A stretch of 64,000 nucleotides of DNA from Cytobacillus dafuensis (GCF_007995155.1 NZ_CP042593.1:3204001-3268000), one strand, 5' to 3'. Positions 53,165-62,042 are shown, counted from the first letter of the stretch. Translations and numbers: made by a program. Notes: generated by a model not told the origin, from the letters alone.

Positions 53165-53280
53165 GCCTGCACTTCCCTGTTCTTATTCTGCTACTATTTT
53201 AACAAAATAATAAGGTTCCTATCATCTATTGACTAAATTGAGTTAGAATGTGCTTTCTTGCTTAAGCCGATTAAAAACAA

Positions 53281-53310
53281 AACAGAGGATGCCTTAAACA
53301 ATCCCCTGTT
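53281..53310 (-). terminator. terminator of the cheW-like gene
   Basis: AACAGaGGAT pairs with ATCCcCTGTT (one mismatch) and TTGTTTTT follows on minus; ten bases after the stop. Confidence 0.75.
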
Positions 53311-53319
53311 AATAAGAAA

Positions 53320-53793
53320 TTATGTATTTTTTTGCTCTTTCATATATTCCTGAATCTCTCTAATACCTTCAAGAGACTGTACCATCTGGGTTGGATTAAT
53401 TAAAGTGATGATTCTCGAATCCAAGTTAGCAATTCCAGTAAAATAAGTTGTCTTTTTATAAGCAATAAGACCTAATTGTTTCATTTTATCTTGAGGTATA
53501 TCAATTATTTCCTTCGCATCTGCAACGACTACACCAATTGAAAGTTCATCAGTTTGTAATACAATAATTTTCGTTGATTCATCAAAATTAATAGATTGAT
53601 TATAAAGAACCCTTTCAAAATCAATAACTGGGATAAGCTCTCCCCTTACTTTAAATATCCCATTTACATAAGCAGGTAAATGCGGTATTGGTGTAATTCC
53701 TTCCATTTTCTCAATTGATGTGACAAATCGGATTGGAATGGCGTATTCCTCATTCCCAACTTGAAAAACAACAACTTTATTTGTCTCTTCCAA
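53320..53793 (-). CDS. CheW-domain chemotaxis adaptor
   Basis: A 157-aa protein consisting of one CheW domain: VVVFQVGNEEYAIPIRFVTSIEK near the start, PAYVNGIFKVRGELIPVIDFERVL near residues 50-73 and VVVADAKEIIDIP near 100. It would bridge chemoreceptors and the CheA kinase. The start is a TTG at 53793 because GGAGG is 7 nt away. It stands alone among housekeeping genes. CheV-type receiver domain is absent. Confidence 0.92.
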   Translation of the reverse strand: MEETNKVVVFQVGNEEYAIPIRFVTSIEKMEGITPIPHLPAYVNGIFKVRGELIPVIDFERVLYNQSINFDESTKIIVLQTDELSIGVVVADAKEIIDIPQDKMKQLGLIAYKKTTYFTGIANLDSRIITLINPTQMVQSLEGIREIQEYMKEQKNT

Positions 53794-53914
53794 AATAAAA
53801 CCTCCAGTATCCAAGTGGGCATTTTCCCCTATATCAATATTACTAAAGAAGGAGGAATTTTTGAAGAGAATTTATCTGTGATACTGAAAAACTTAGACTT
53901 CGGTGATTTTTTCA

Positions 53915-53960
53915 AAAAAATAGAGTGAAAATCCTATAAGATTTCACACTCTATTTTTTA
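53915..53960 (-). terminator. terminator of the PepT-like gene
   Basis: AAATAGAGTG...AAATC pairs with GATTT...CACTCTATTT; A-rich flank gives a T-run on the minus strand. Confidence 0.8.
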
Positions 53961-53968
53961 CAACTAGA

Positions 53969-55087
53969 TTATGCAGCGATTTCTTCGATGATCGCAATAA
54001 CCATTTCAGCTAGCTTATTCAGTTCTTCAATTGGCATGCGTTCGTTCGTCGTGTGGATTTCCTCGTAACCGACTGCCAGGTTAACGGTTGGAATACCAAA
54101 GCCTGCAATTACGTTTGCATCACTGCCGCCACCGCTATTTAATAATTCACAGCTACGGCCAATTTTTGCTGCTGCTCTACGTGCAACTTCGACAACATGG
54201 TCTTCTTCACTAAATTTAAAACCAGGGTACATAACTTGAACTTCAACTTCTGCTTTTCCGCCCATTTCATTAGCAGCACTTTCAAAAGCTTCCTTCATTT
54301 TACGTACTTGCTCTTCCATTTTCTCATTAATTAAAGAGCGAGCCTCTGCTAGAATATCAACACGATCACATACGATATTCGTTTGTGTTCCACCTTCAAA
54401 GCGGCCAATATTTGCCGTTGTTTCCTCATCAATTCGACCTAAAGGCATTCTTGAGATCGCCTTAGACGCAATTGTAATAGCAGAAACGCCTTTTTCTGGA
54501 GCAACACCTGCATGTGCTGTTTTTCCAAAAATCGTCGCCTTCACTTTTGCTTGAGTTGGTGCTGCAACAATAATATTTCCTACTTTGCCATCGCTATCTA
54601 ATGCATAGCCATATTTAGCAGTAACTAATGATGAATCAAGGGCTTTTGCTCCTACTAATCCTGATTCTTCACCAACAGTAATAATAAATTGAATAGTTCC
54701 ATGAGGAATACTTTGCTCTTTTAATACCTTAATAATTTCAAGCATGACAGCCAGCCCTGTTTTATCATCTGCTCCTAGAATAGTTGTACCATCTGATACA
54801 ACATAGCCGTCCTTGATTGAAGGCTTTACACCTTTTGCAGGAACTACTGTATCCATATGAGAAGTAAAGTAGATCGTGTCAACACCTTCTTTTGTTCCTT
54901 GAAGCGTACAAATCAGGTTGCCTGCACCATGACCTGTCTGTGCTGTTGTATCATCCTCAAAAACTTCAACACCTAAATCACTGAATTTTTTCTTTAAAAC
55001 TTTTGCAATTTCTGTTTCATATTTTGTTTCAGAATCGATTTGTACAAGCTCTAAAAATTCGTTAAGCAAGCGCTCTTGATTAATCAT
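53969..55087 (-). CDS. yqjE: M20 family peptidase, PepT-like (YqjE)
   Basis: Zinc aminopeptidase of the M20B tripeptidase-like group, 372 aa. Metal-site motifs: FTSHMDTV (near residue 77), LGADDKTGLA (near 112), GEESGLVGA (near 145), and SGGGSDANV (near 330), with IHTTNERM near 350. A dimerisation domain lies between (about 180-290). Start at ATG MINQER (55087), with GGAGGC at 7 nt. Its synteny matches yqjE. Cleaves short peptides, presumably in the cytoplasm. Confidence 0.93.
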   Translation of the reverse strand: MINQERLLNEFLELVQIDSETKYETEIAKVLKKKFSDLGVEVFEDDTTAQTGHGAGNLICTLQGTKEGVDTIYFTSHMDTVVPAKGVKPSIKDGYVVSDGTTILGADDKTGLAVMLEIIKVLKEQSIPHGTIQFIITVGEESGLVGAKALDSSLVTAKYGYALDSDGKVGNIIVAAPTQAKVKATIFGKTAHAGVAPEKGVSAITIASKAISRMPLGRIDEETTANIGRFEGGTQTNIVCDRVDILAEARSLINEKMEEQVRKMKEAFESAANEMGGKAEVEVQVMYPGFKFSEEDHVVEVARRAAAKIGRSCELLNSGGGSDANVIAGFGIPTVNLAVGYEEIHTTNERMPIEELNKLAEMVIAIIEEIAA

Positions 55088-55155
55088 TACTATTGCCTCC
55101 AATATTATACGTTTACTTTATTAGTATACATTTATAAACTCTAATTGCAAAAGAT

Positions 55156-55203
55156 AAAACTAAGGCATTCGCCAAAAGGAATTGGTGAACGCCTAGTTTT
55201 TTT
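55156..55203 (-). terminator. terminator of mce-yqjD, member of the GGCATTCGCC repeat family
   Basis: AAAACTAaGGC...TTCGCCAA faces TTGGTGAA...GCCTAGTTTT. It ends the carboxylase operon and shares its core with the palindromes at 29428 and 60833. Confidence 0.75.
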
Positions 55204-55208
55204 TCATA

Positions 55209-56759
55209 TTACAACGGGATATTTCCATGCTTCTTCTTTGGTCTTGATTCCTGTTTATTCCTAAGCATTTCTAAAGATTGGATAAGCTTGGTTCTTGTCT
55301 CGCGTGGATCAATCACATCGTCGACCATTCCTCTGCTTGCAGCGACATAAGGATTCGCAAATTTCTCGCGGTATTCTTCAATTTTCTGTGCCCTTGTAGC
55401 TTCTGGATCATCACTGTTTTGAATTTCTCTAGCAAAAATAATATTTGCAGCTCCTTGTGGGCCCATTACTGCAACTTCCGCATTTGGCCATGCAAAAACC
55501 AGATCAGCTCCAATTGCTTTACTATTTAAAGCAACGTAGGCACCACCGAAGGCTTTTCGTAAAATAACGGTAAGCTTCGGAACAGTTGCTTCGGAATAAG
55601 CATAAAGAATTTTCGCGCCGTGACGGATAATTCCCCCATGCTCCTGTTTTACTCCAGGGAAGAAACCCGTAACATCTTCAAATGTTATAATCGGAATGTT
55701 GAAGGAGTCACAAAAACGAATAAATCTTGCCGCTTTATCAGATGAATCGATATCTAATCCCCCAGCCATAAATTTCGGCTGATTACACACAAGACCAACA
55801 ACCTCCCCTTTCATTCTCGCTAAACCAACTACTATGTTTTTGGCAAAATCCTGCTGAACCTCCATAAAGGAGCCAGCATCCACTACCTGCTCGATGACTT
55901 TACGGACATCGTATGGCCGTACAGCATCAAATGGAATGATATCTGTTAAGTCAGGACGGTAATCATCATCTTCAGCTGCCTCTGCCATCGGAGGCTTTTC
56001 ATTATTATTCTGCGGCAGGAAGCTTAATAATCGGCGAACCTGTTCGATGACCTCAGCTTCAGTCTTTCCTTTAAAATGTGCATTACCGCTTATGGTATTA
56101 TGTACACTCGCCCCACCAAGATCTTCAGACGAAATTTTTTCACCTGTTACCGTTTCAATAACCTTCGGACCGGTAATAAACATCTGACTTGTCTTCTCTA
56201 CCATGAAAACAAAATCCGTAATTGCTGGCGAATAAACGGCACCACCGGCACAAGGTCCCATGATCACTGAAATCTGTGGAATCACACCCGAGTATATCGA
56301 ATTCCTGTAAAAAATATGTCCATAGCCATCCAGAGAAACTACACCTTCTTGAATCCTTGCCCCACCAGAATCATTTAAGCCCACAAATGGAGTGCCATTT
56401 TGTGCTGCTAAATCCATAACATTCGCAATTTTTTTTGCATGCATTTCCCCTAGTGCTCCGCCAAACACTGTGAAATCTTGTGAGAATAGAAAAATGGGCC
56501 TCCCATTCACTTTTCCATAGCCAGTTACAACACCATCTCCAGGCCCTTTTTGACTCTCAAGTCCAAAGTCTGTACAACGATGCTCAATAAAAGGATTAAG
56601 CTCAACAAATGTTCCTGGATCAACTAATAGTTCAATCCGCTCCCTAGCAGTAAGCTTTCCTTTTTCATGTTGCTTTTCAATTCTCTCATCTCCACCTCCT
56701 AATTCAATTTCTCTCCTGCGATCATATAATTCATTTATTTTCTCATAGATATCTGCCAT
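55209..56759 (-). CDS. yqjD: acyl-CoA carboxylase carboxyltransferase, probable propionyl-CoA carboxylase beta subunit (YqjD)
   Basis: Biotin-dependent carboxyltransferase of 516 aa. Two crotonase-like halves are visible: N-terminal GLNDSGGARIQEGV with GPCAGGAVYSPAITDF (near residues 120-165) and C-terminal FMAGGLDIDSSDKAARF, FEDVTGFFPGVKQEHGGIIRHGAK (near 330-385), then KAFGGAYVALNSK. Propionyl-CoA is the likely substrate because methylmalonyl-CoA epimerase is translationally coupled to it (start and stop share a base). No biotin carboxylase subunit is next to it. Confidence 0.93.
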   Translation of the reverse strand: MADIYEKINELYDRRREIELGGGDERIEKQHEKGKLTARERIELLVDPGTFVELNPFIEHRCTDFGLESQKGPGDGVVTGYGKVNGRPIFLFSQDFTVFGGALGEMHAKKIANVMDLAAQNGTPFVGLNDSGGARIQEGVVSLDGYGHIFYRNSIYSGVIPQISVIMGPCAGGAVYSPAITDFVFMVEKTSQMFITGPKVIETVTGEKISSEDLGGASVHNTISGNAHFKGKTEAEVIEQVRRLLSFLPQNNNEKPPMAEAAEDDDYRPDLTDIIPFDAVRPYDVRKVIEQVVDAGSFMEVQQDFAKNIVVGLARMKGEVVGLVCNQPKFMAGGLDIDSSDKAARFIRFCDSFNIPIITFEDVTGFFPGVKQEHGGIIRHGAKILYAYSEATVPKLTVILRKAFGGAYVALNSKAIGADLVFAWPNAEVAVMGPQGAANIIFAREIQNSDDPEATRAQKIEEYREKFANPYVAASRGMVDDVIDPRETRTKLIQSLEMLRNKQESRPKKKHGNIPL

Positions 56760-57172
56760 TATTGCTCCAATCCTTTCTTTTCACAAAATTCATAAAGAAC
56801 GCTGCCAGTTGATTTCGGATGCATGAATGCTACTTCAGCACCGCCTGCCCCAATTTTTGGCGTGTCCTGAATCATTCTAATTCCTTTTTCCTTCATTTCA
56901 TTGATACGGTCTTGAATGGATTCAACACCTAAGGCCACATGATGAAGACCTTCGCCGCGTTTTTCTATGAACTTTGCTACAGCACTTTCCTGGCTTGTTG
57001 GCTCTAATAACTCGAGCTTTGTTTCACCAGCTTTTAGAAAGGCTACTTTTAGCTTTTCGCTTTCCACTTCTTCAATTCCTAAAAGTGGAAGCTTAAGAAT
57101 TTCCGTATAAAAAGGCAGTGCCTCATTAAGTGAGCGAACTGCAATCCCGATATGGTCTACTTTTTTGATCAT
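56759..57172 (-). CDS. mce: methylmalonyl-CoA epimerase
   Basis: VOC-fold epimerase of 137 aa that interconverts (S)- and (R)-methylmalonyl-CoA. KKVDHIGIAVRSLNEALPFY (His at residue 6), LELLEPTS (Glu near 50), GLHHVALGV (His near 75) and VLYEFCEKKG at the end supply the metal site. I start at ATG 57172 with GGAGG 11 nt upstream; the 22-codon extension lacks a site. It connects the YqjD carboxylase to the mutase and MeaB found at the right end of the window. Confidence 0.93.
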   Translation of the reverse strand: MIKKVDHIGIAVRSLNEALPFYTEILKLPLLGIEEVESEKLKVAFLKAGETKLELLEPTSQESAVAKFIEKRGEGLHHVALGVESIQDRINEMKEKGIRMIQDTPKIGAGGAEVAFMHPKSTGSVLYEFCEKKGLEQ

Positions 57173-57368
57173 AGTTGGTTTTTCCTCCAATTTGCTTAAT
57201 AAATCACTACCTTTAAAAATTATAATCTTTTCTGACAATAATAAAAATATATTTACATTAAGAATTCTCTAATAATGTCGAAAATTCCTTTAAAAATCGA
57301 ACGGTTGTTCATTTTCGTTTTTCTTAGTAGAATAGGATTAAGGAAAAATAGATTGAGGAGGAATTTAT

Positions 57369-57464
57369 TTGTCTAATAAAAAAATGCGAAAAATTGTTGT
57401 TTATTTAATGATTTTTGCTATGTTAGCTTCTTCTTTGGCCGTGGGCGCGACATTGTTCTTATAG
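57369..57464 (+). CDS. prli42: stressosome-associated membrane miniprotein Prli42
   Basis: A 31-aa protein with a basic start (SNKKMRKIV) and one membrane helix (VYLMIFAMLASSLAVGATLFL), the conserved Prli42 pattern. In Listeria Prli42 anchors the stressosome to the membrane and supports sigma-B activation. Translation begins at TTG behind GAGGAGG, which is why it is easily missed. It is transcribed alone, divergent from mce. No rsb genes are in this window. Confidence 0.85.
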   Translation: MSNKKMRKIVVYLMIFAMLASSLAVGATLFL

Positions 57465-57489
57465 TAGATCTTTGTTAATCATAAAGAAA

Positions 57490-57600
57490 ACTCGCCGATT
57501 TGCGAGCCTTGGAAAGGCGAAGACAGAGGCGTAGTTGCACTTATACTTAATTCCTAAAATTGGCAACTACATCGAATCACCTTCTGCGCTGACAATTTAT
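57490..57600. repeat. palindromic dispersed repeat (GGCGAAGACAGAGGCGTAGTTGC family)
   Basis: GGCGTAGTTGC faces GGCAACTACATCG, and AGGCGAAGA faces TCACCTTCTGCG around an AT-rich loop. I recognise the type from other Bacillaceae intergenic regions. Only one copy is seen in this window. No ORF. Confidence 0.6.
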
Positions 57601-57615
57601 ACTTTCTTAACGTGT

Positions 57616-57650
57616 AAAAAAAGGGACTGTCTCTAAACAGTCCCTTTAAT
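57616..57650. terminator. bidirectional terminator between prli42 and the L,D-transpeptidase
   Basis: AAAGGGACTGT (620-630) pairs with ACAGTCCCTTT (637-647); A and T runs on both sides. Confidence 0.85.
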
Positions 57651-57696
57651 CATTTTTTATCGCTGATTAACTAGAGTAAGACTTCCATTGGAAATT

Positions 57697-58209
57697 TCAC
57701 TTAATCGCCCCATATGCTCTCCCGATCTGTTCAAAGTTATCAGGAGAAGTAACTATTAAAATTTTTGTACCAATTGGAACAAAATCAAATAAGGATTCTA
57801 CCGCCTCATTTTGTAATCGGATACAGCCCTGAGATACATATTTTCCAATCGAGGATGGATCGTTTGTACCATGAATCCCATAGATCCTTCCATCTGTTTC
57901 CGCAGCATCAAAGCCAATCCATCTTGTACCTAACGGATTATTAGGATCTCCACCCTTAATATCCTTCTTACGGTAGTATGGCTCCACAGCTTTTACCGTA
58001 ATAGTAAAAAATCCTTCCGGTGTTAAATCTTCCGTTTTTCCAGTTGCTGCAGCCATTACCGTTTGCACTTTATTGTCTTTAATATAGGCCACTTCGTTGT
58101 TTTTTTTATTTACGATAATAAATGGATCTCCTGGCATTGGGTTTTGTCCTAATGGCCAAATTGGGGAAAAGATAAAAGTAAGGCAAACAGCTGAAATTAT
58201 TTTTAGCAT
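57697..58209 (-). CDS. L,D-transpeptidase (YkuD domain)
   Basis: Secreted 170-aa enzyme with an N-terminal hydrophobic signal (residues 1-20) and a YkuD catalytic domain. The active site IHGTNDPSSIGKYVSQGCIRL (His near residue 113, catalytic Cys near 129) is complete. It would form 3-3 cross-links in peptidoglycan or attach proteins to it; many Bacillus members act in spore cortex or stationary-phase wall. No LysM domain is present. Lies 48 nt downstream of yqjA. Confidence 0.92.
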   Translation of the reverse strand: MLKIISAVCLTFIFSPIWPLGQNPMPGDPFIIVNKKNNEVAYIKDNKVQTVMAAATGKTEDLTPEGFFTITVKAVEPYYRKKDIKGGDPNNPLGTRWIGFDAAETDGRIYGIHGTNDPSSIGKYVSQGCIRLQNEAVESLFDFVPIGTKILIVTSPDNFEQIGRAYGAIK

Positions 58210-58257
58210 GTTATCACCAACTATTTTCTAGAAGGAGTTCCTTCTTTTGTTTTTCCC

Positions 58258-59253
58258 TTAGTTTTTACCAGAATTAGCATGAACATGCACTTTTTTGCCT
58301 TTGGGCAGCTCTTTAGTTGAGCTTTTAATCCATAAATACTGTTCCATTTCTCGAACAAATTGAAAAAGGGCAGCCCTTGCTTCAAATTCCTGTCTAGTCT
58401 TAGGTAATTCCATTCTTTTAAAAGAAGCTTTCATGACGAAAAGCTTGTCTAAGAAGTAATCAGCTGTATTTCCAGGATGAATATTTTCCGCTAGTTCTTC
58501 AATAAAGTCAGCTATCATCTCCCCCTGTTCAACCGTATGTGAGATTGAAGTGACGATTGGCAGTACACGTTCAATAATTTCAAATTGTTTTTCCCTCATT
58601 TTAAAATAGTGAAAATAAACATTTTCATTTCGGAGGAAATGATTTTCAACATCTCGAAATGCTAATGATTCAGCCTGTTCAATTAATTTTGTCGTTTCAG
58701 TAATCTCGTACCCATCCCAGTCGCTTTCATTAGTCCGTAAATATTTAACAATTTCATCAAAAATTCTTTTGAAATTCTCTTCTATTTGCACCTGATATTC
58801 TCTGAGCTTAAGATCAAGGCTAGGCATAAAAATATTGGCGACAAGCGCAACACCGATTCCGATCGTAATGATGCCTATTTCATTCAAAATAATATCCCAT
58901 GTCATTTGGCCAGCTGCGTAAATATGCAATATGATTACACTGCTAGTAACAATTCCATCGCTTTTCCTAAGCATAACAGCAGTAGGAATAAATAAAAGAA
59001 GCAATAGTCCAATCATTAATGGATGGTAGGCGATGCCTTCGAAAATAATTGCACAAAAAACCATTGCTAATAAACAAGCAAAAAAACGATCCCACGACGC
59101 TCGAAGTGATTTCTTTTTCGTTACTTGTATACAAAGTATTGTTATTATTCCAGCTGATGTGAAGTTTTCAAAACCTAGAATTTGAGCCAAAATAATCGCT
59201 GCTGAAGTGCCAATTGCTGTTTTTATGGTTCGATATCCAATACGAAACTTCAT
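58258..59253 (-). CDS. yqjA: aromatic acid exporter family protein YqjA
   Basis: A 331-aa protein with about six membrane helices in the first half (residues 10-150; TIKTAIGTSAAIILAQILGF, GIITILCIQVTKKKSLRASWDRF) and a cytosolic helical C-terminal half. This is the ArAE_1/YqjA family, related in fold to fusaric-acid resistance exporters. No substrate is known with certainty. Order with the downstream gene follows B. subtilis yqjA-yqjB. Confidence 0.88.
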   Translation of the reverse strand: MKFRIGYRTIKTAIGTSAAIILAQILGFENFTSAGIITILCIQVTKKKSLRASWDRFFACLLAMVFCAIIFEGIAYHPLMIGLLLLLFIPTAVMLRKSDGIVTSSVIILHIYAAGQMTWDIILNEIGIITIGIGVALVANIFMPSLDLKLREYQVQIEENFKRIFDEIVKYLRTNESDWDGYEITETTKLIEQAESLAFRDVENHFLRNENVYFHYFKMREKQFEIIERVLPIVTSISHTVEQGEMIADFIEELAENIHPGNTADYFLDKLFVMKASFKRMELPKTRQEFEARAALFQFVREMEQYLWIKSSTKELPKGKKVHVHANSGKN

Positions 59254-59322
59254 ATGTATAAACTCCTATTTATGTCCATTATCCTGCGATATAATTATAT
59301 AGCTTCTTATTAAATTATGTCC

Positions 59323-59356
59323 AAAAAAAAGAAGATGATCAATAGAGATCATCTTC
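59323..59356 (-). terminator. terminator of the artPQR operon
   Basis: GAAGATGATC (331-340) pairs with GATCATCTTC (347-356), followed on minus by an eight-base T-run. Confidence 0.9.
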
Positions 59357-59407
59357 ATAATACTAAATTATCGAAATTAATGGGTAAAAAACAATACACT
59401 ATTCACT

Positions 59408-60130
59408 TTATAATACTTTATTCAAGAAATCCTTTGCCCGATCTGATGATGGATTTGTAAAGAATTCATTAGGTGGAGCATCCTCCACAAGAGCCCCGCC
59501 GTCCAAAAAAAGAACACGATCAGCAACTTCTCTCGCAAATCCCATTTCGTGCGTGACTATTGCCATTGTCATTCCAGTATCGGCTAAGGTTTTCATAACA
59601 TCTAACACCTCTTTAACCATCTCTGGGTCAAGAGCAGATGTCGGCTCATCAAATAACATCACTTCTGGCTCCATCGCAAGCGCCCGAGCGATGGCTACCC
59701 TTTGCTTTTGCCCCCCTGACAACCGATTTGGATAAGTATCGGCTTTGTCAGACAATCCAACTTTACTTAATAGCTCCATCCCAATTTTTTCAGCTTCAGG
59801 CTTAGAAAGGCCTCTCACATTCATAGGAGCATACGTTAAATTTTGTAGGACTGTTTTATGGGGAAAAAGGTGAAAATGCTGAAAAACCATTCCAACATTT
59901 TGACGAACCTTCATAATATTTGTTTTTTTATCTGTTATCTCTTGATCACTAATCCAAATTCGTCCATTTGTTGGCTTCTCTAAAAAATTGATACAGCGGA
60001 GAAAAGTCGATTTCCCTGAACCAGATGGACCGATAATGGCAACGACCTCTCCATCTTTAATTGTAGTTGAAATACCTTTTAATACTTCAAGCTTTCCGAA
60101 CTGTTTAAATAAATTTTCAATTTTAATCAC
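59408..60130 (-). CDS. artR: arginine/polar amino acid ABC transporter, ATP-binding protein ArtR
   Basis: ABC ATPase of 240 aa: Walker [10 protein letters not shown] (near residue 34), Q-loop [10 protein letters not shown] (near 84), signature [15 protein letters not shown] (near 137), Walker [15 protein letters not shown] (near 158) and switch His in VTHEMGFA (near 196). Highest resemblance is to the B. subtilis YqiZ/ArtR class. It overlaps the permease gene by 8 nt. Powers amino acid import. Confidence 0.94.
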   Translation of the reverse strand: MIKIENLFKQFGKLEVLKGISTTIKDGEVVAIIGPSGSGKSTFLRCINFLEKPTNGRIWISDQEITDKKTNIMKVRQNVGMVFQHFHLFPHKTVLQNLTYAPMNVRGLSKPEAEKIGMELLSKVGLSDKADTYPNRLSGGQKQRVAIARALAMEPEVMLFDEPTSALDPEMVKEVLDVMKTLADTGMTMAIVTHEMGFAREVADRVLFLDGGALVEDAPPNEFFTNPSSDRAKDFLNKVL

Positions 60131-60782
60131 CGCGTCTCATCCTTCTTTCTAATGCTTTTCCGAGGATTGTTAAAACGATTACCATTAAGTAATAAATGAG
60201 ACCTGCTAATAATAATGGCTCAATGAAGCGGAACTTGTCCGCACCAACTTGATAAGCTCTGCGCATGATATCCATAACTCCGATCGTTGTCACGATCGCA
60301 GATTCCTTTGTTAAGGTGATGAACTCATTTAATAATGCTGGCAAAATATTTTTCAATGCTTGCGGCAAAATGATATGAAGCATCATCTTTCTGTACGGAA
60401 CTCCAAGTGCCATTGCGGCCTCACTTTGTCCCTTATCAACGGCTAGAATTCCAGCACGAATGATTTCTGAAATATACGCTGCAGAATTCAACCCAAATGC
60501 CGAAACAGCTGCTGTAATTGGTTCGATTTGATAACCAAAGACTTGTGGTGATCCAAAATAAATGATCATTAACTGCAAAACTAAGGGCGTGCCACGAAAT
60601 ATGGATGTGTAGGCATCAGCAAACCAAACAAGTGGTTTAAATGAACTAATTTTAAAAAGTGATAAAATAATTCCAAGTAAAAACCCTACTAAACCTGCTA
60701 GTCCTACAATTTGGAGCGTAACACCTATACCTTTTAAAATATACGGCAGGGAAGGGAGAATGGAAGAAAAATCAAGATTCAT
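60123..60782 (-). CDS. artQ: arginine/polar amino acid ABC transporter, permease ArtQ
   Basis: HisM-type inner membrane permease of about 219 aa with five helices. The EAA loop [28 protein letters not shown] (near residues 123-150) docks the ATPase. The start is uncertain: ATG MNLDFSS (60782) fits the family, but GAGAGGA is 12 nt away; a GTG seven codons earlier has no site. It follows artP after a 236-nt gap containing a repeat and a partial terminator. Confidence 0.92.
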   Translation of the reverse strand: MNLDFSSILPSLPYILKGIGVTLQIVGLAGLVGFLLGIILSLFKISSFKPLVWFADAYTSIFRGTPLVLQLMIIYFGSPQVFGYQIEPITAAVSAFGLNSAAYISEIIRAGILAVDKGQSEAAMALGVPYRKMMLHIILPQALKNILPALLNEFITLTKESAIVTTIGVMDIMRRAYQVGADKFRFIEPLLLAGLIYYLMVIVLTILGKALERRMRRGD

Positions 60783-60832
60783 CCGGAAACTCAGTCCTCT
60801 CACTATCTAAGTAATCTATTGGGAAAAATTAG

Positions 60833-60930
60833 TGTTCGCCAATTCCTTCCACGAATGCTTAGATTTTCTTATGCGATTTTCTAAACAGTAAATATATCTG
60901 CAATCATGTTGTATTCATACGAAAAGTAAG
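60833..60930. repeat. degenerate dispersed repeat between artP and artQ
   Basis: TTCGCCAATTCCTTCcaCGAATGCTTAGATTTTCTTATGCGATT aligns with the core shared at 1673, 20203, 29428 and 55156. The stem is weakened by mutations, so it is unlikely to terminate here. Confidence 0.6.
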
Positions 60931-60955
60931 TTATCTCCCCTCGTAAGCTAAGGGC

Positions 60956-60989
60956 AAAAACGTTCAGAAGCTTTGATCACTTCTGAACG
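60956..60989 (-). terminator. internal terminator between artP and artQ
   Basis: CGTTCAGAAG (961-970) pairs with CTTCTGAACG (980-989); minus strand continues TTTTTGCC. It lies inside the operon after the binding-protein gene and would give more ArtP than ArtQR. Confidence 0.8.
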
Positions 60990-61018
60990 GATAAACAACA
61001 GTATATGCAAAGCTAACG

Positions 61019-61801
61019 TTATTCAAACCATTTTTTAATAATGGCATCTATCTCACCATTGTCAATCATTTCTTTTAATACTTTATTAAATTCCTCTGTT
61101 AACTTACTATCCTTTGGAAACGCAATTGCGTATCCTCCGTCTGCGTCCTCAATTGTGAATCCTTCTAAATCAGGGTTATTATCTAAATATCCTTTAGCTA
61201 CTGTATCCTCAATGACCGCTGCATCAAAACGACCCGCTTTGATTTCTTGAATGATTTCAGGAATGCGGTTACGATTCTCAACAGTCATGTTTACTTCTTT
61301 AGCTAATTCCTTCGCTTTTTCTTCCTGAATCGATCCTAGCTGAACACCAACCTTTTTTCCGCTAAGGTCATTAACACTTTTAATACCGCTGCCCTTTTTT
61401 GATACGATGATATGCTTTGAGGTATAATAAGTCTCACTAAAATCTACGCTCTTTTTTCTCTCATCCGTTGCTGACATTGCTGACATGACAAAGTCTACTT
61501 GACCAGATTGAAGCGACTGAATTAAACCGCCGAAATCCATATCTTGAAATCTAACTTCATAACCTAGCTTTTCTGCAACAGCCTTGGCAATATCAGCATC
61601 AACACCGATTATTTCATCGCCTTTTGCGGTATCAATATATTCAAACGGAGCATAATCTGCCGATGTTCCCATTGTTAAAACCTTCTTATCGGATTTGTTA
61701 TCTCCTGAACCATTTGTTGAATCTTTGTCGCTAGTACCGCATGCTGAAAGTAATCCAATTAATAGAATACTAACGAAAAAATAAGAAAATATTTTTTTCA
61801 T
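61019..61801 (-). CDS. artP: arginine/polar amino acid ABC transporter, substrate-binding lipoprotein ArtP
   Basis: Family 3 solute-binding lipoprotein of 260 aa. The signal has lipobox LLSAC (Cys at residue 21), followed by a serine/aspartate-rich linker and the binding domain: GTSADYAPFEYID (near 45), GVDADIAKAVAEKLGY (near 68), DFVMSAMSATDERKKSVDFSE (near 102). B. subtilis YqiX binds arginine; arginine is the likely ligand. An ARG-box-like sequence lies 90 nt upstream. Confidence 0.94.
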   Translation of the reverse strand: MKKIFSYFFVSILLIGLLSACGTSDKDSTNGSGDNKSDKKVLTMGTSADYAPFEYIDTAKGDEIIGVDADIAKAVAEKLGYEVRFQDMDFGGLIQSLQSGQVDFVMSAMSATDERKKSVDFSETYYTSKHIIVSKKGSGIKSVNDLSGKKVGVQLGSIQEEKAKELAKEVNMTVENRNRIPEIIQEIKAGRFDAAVIEDTVAKGYLDNNPDLEGFTIEDADGGYAIAFPKDSKLTEEFNKVLKEMIDNGEIDAIIKKWFE

Positions 61802-61887
61802 ATTTGTTTTCCTCCTATAATTTTCTGAAAATTAATATTTTTTAAATATATTATTAGCGATAGTCTATTAATTTTCAAGCATTTCTT

Positions 61888-61910
61888 CGAAATTAATAAT
61901 TATTCACATA
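61888..61910 (-). promoter_or_regulatory. candidate ARG box (AhrC/ArgR operator) upstream of artP
   Basis: TTAATAATTATTCACA is close to the arginine repressor box (TGAATwwwwATTCA), one arm imperfect. The operon is a reported AhrC target in B. subtilis, which fits. Confidence 0.4.
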
Positions 61911-61947
61911 AATGTATTTTAACACACGATTATATTTATGCAATAAA

Positions 61948-61976
61948 AATAATAAAATATCAAATATTTTATTATT
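61948..61976. repeat. perfect AT-only 13-bp dyad upstream of artP
   Basis: AATAATAAAATAT (948-960) and ATATTTTATTATT (964-976) are perfect inverted copies around CAA. It lies 147-175 nt upstream of artP, between it and the brxB terminator. Either a weak hairpin or an operator. Confidence 0.45.
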
Positions 61977-62005
61977 CTGATAAATTATTATTGAGTATTT
62001 TATAT

Positions 62006-62032
62006 AAAAAAAAGCCTCGAATAAACGAGACT
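62006..62032 (-). terminator. terminator of brxB
   Basis: AGTCTCG and CGAGGCT (minus strand, one G-U) close a 6-nt loop, followed by an eight-T run; 11 nt past the stop. Confidence 0.75.
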
Positions 62033-62042
62033 TTCATTATAC

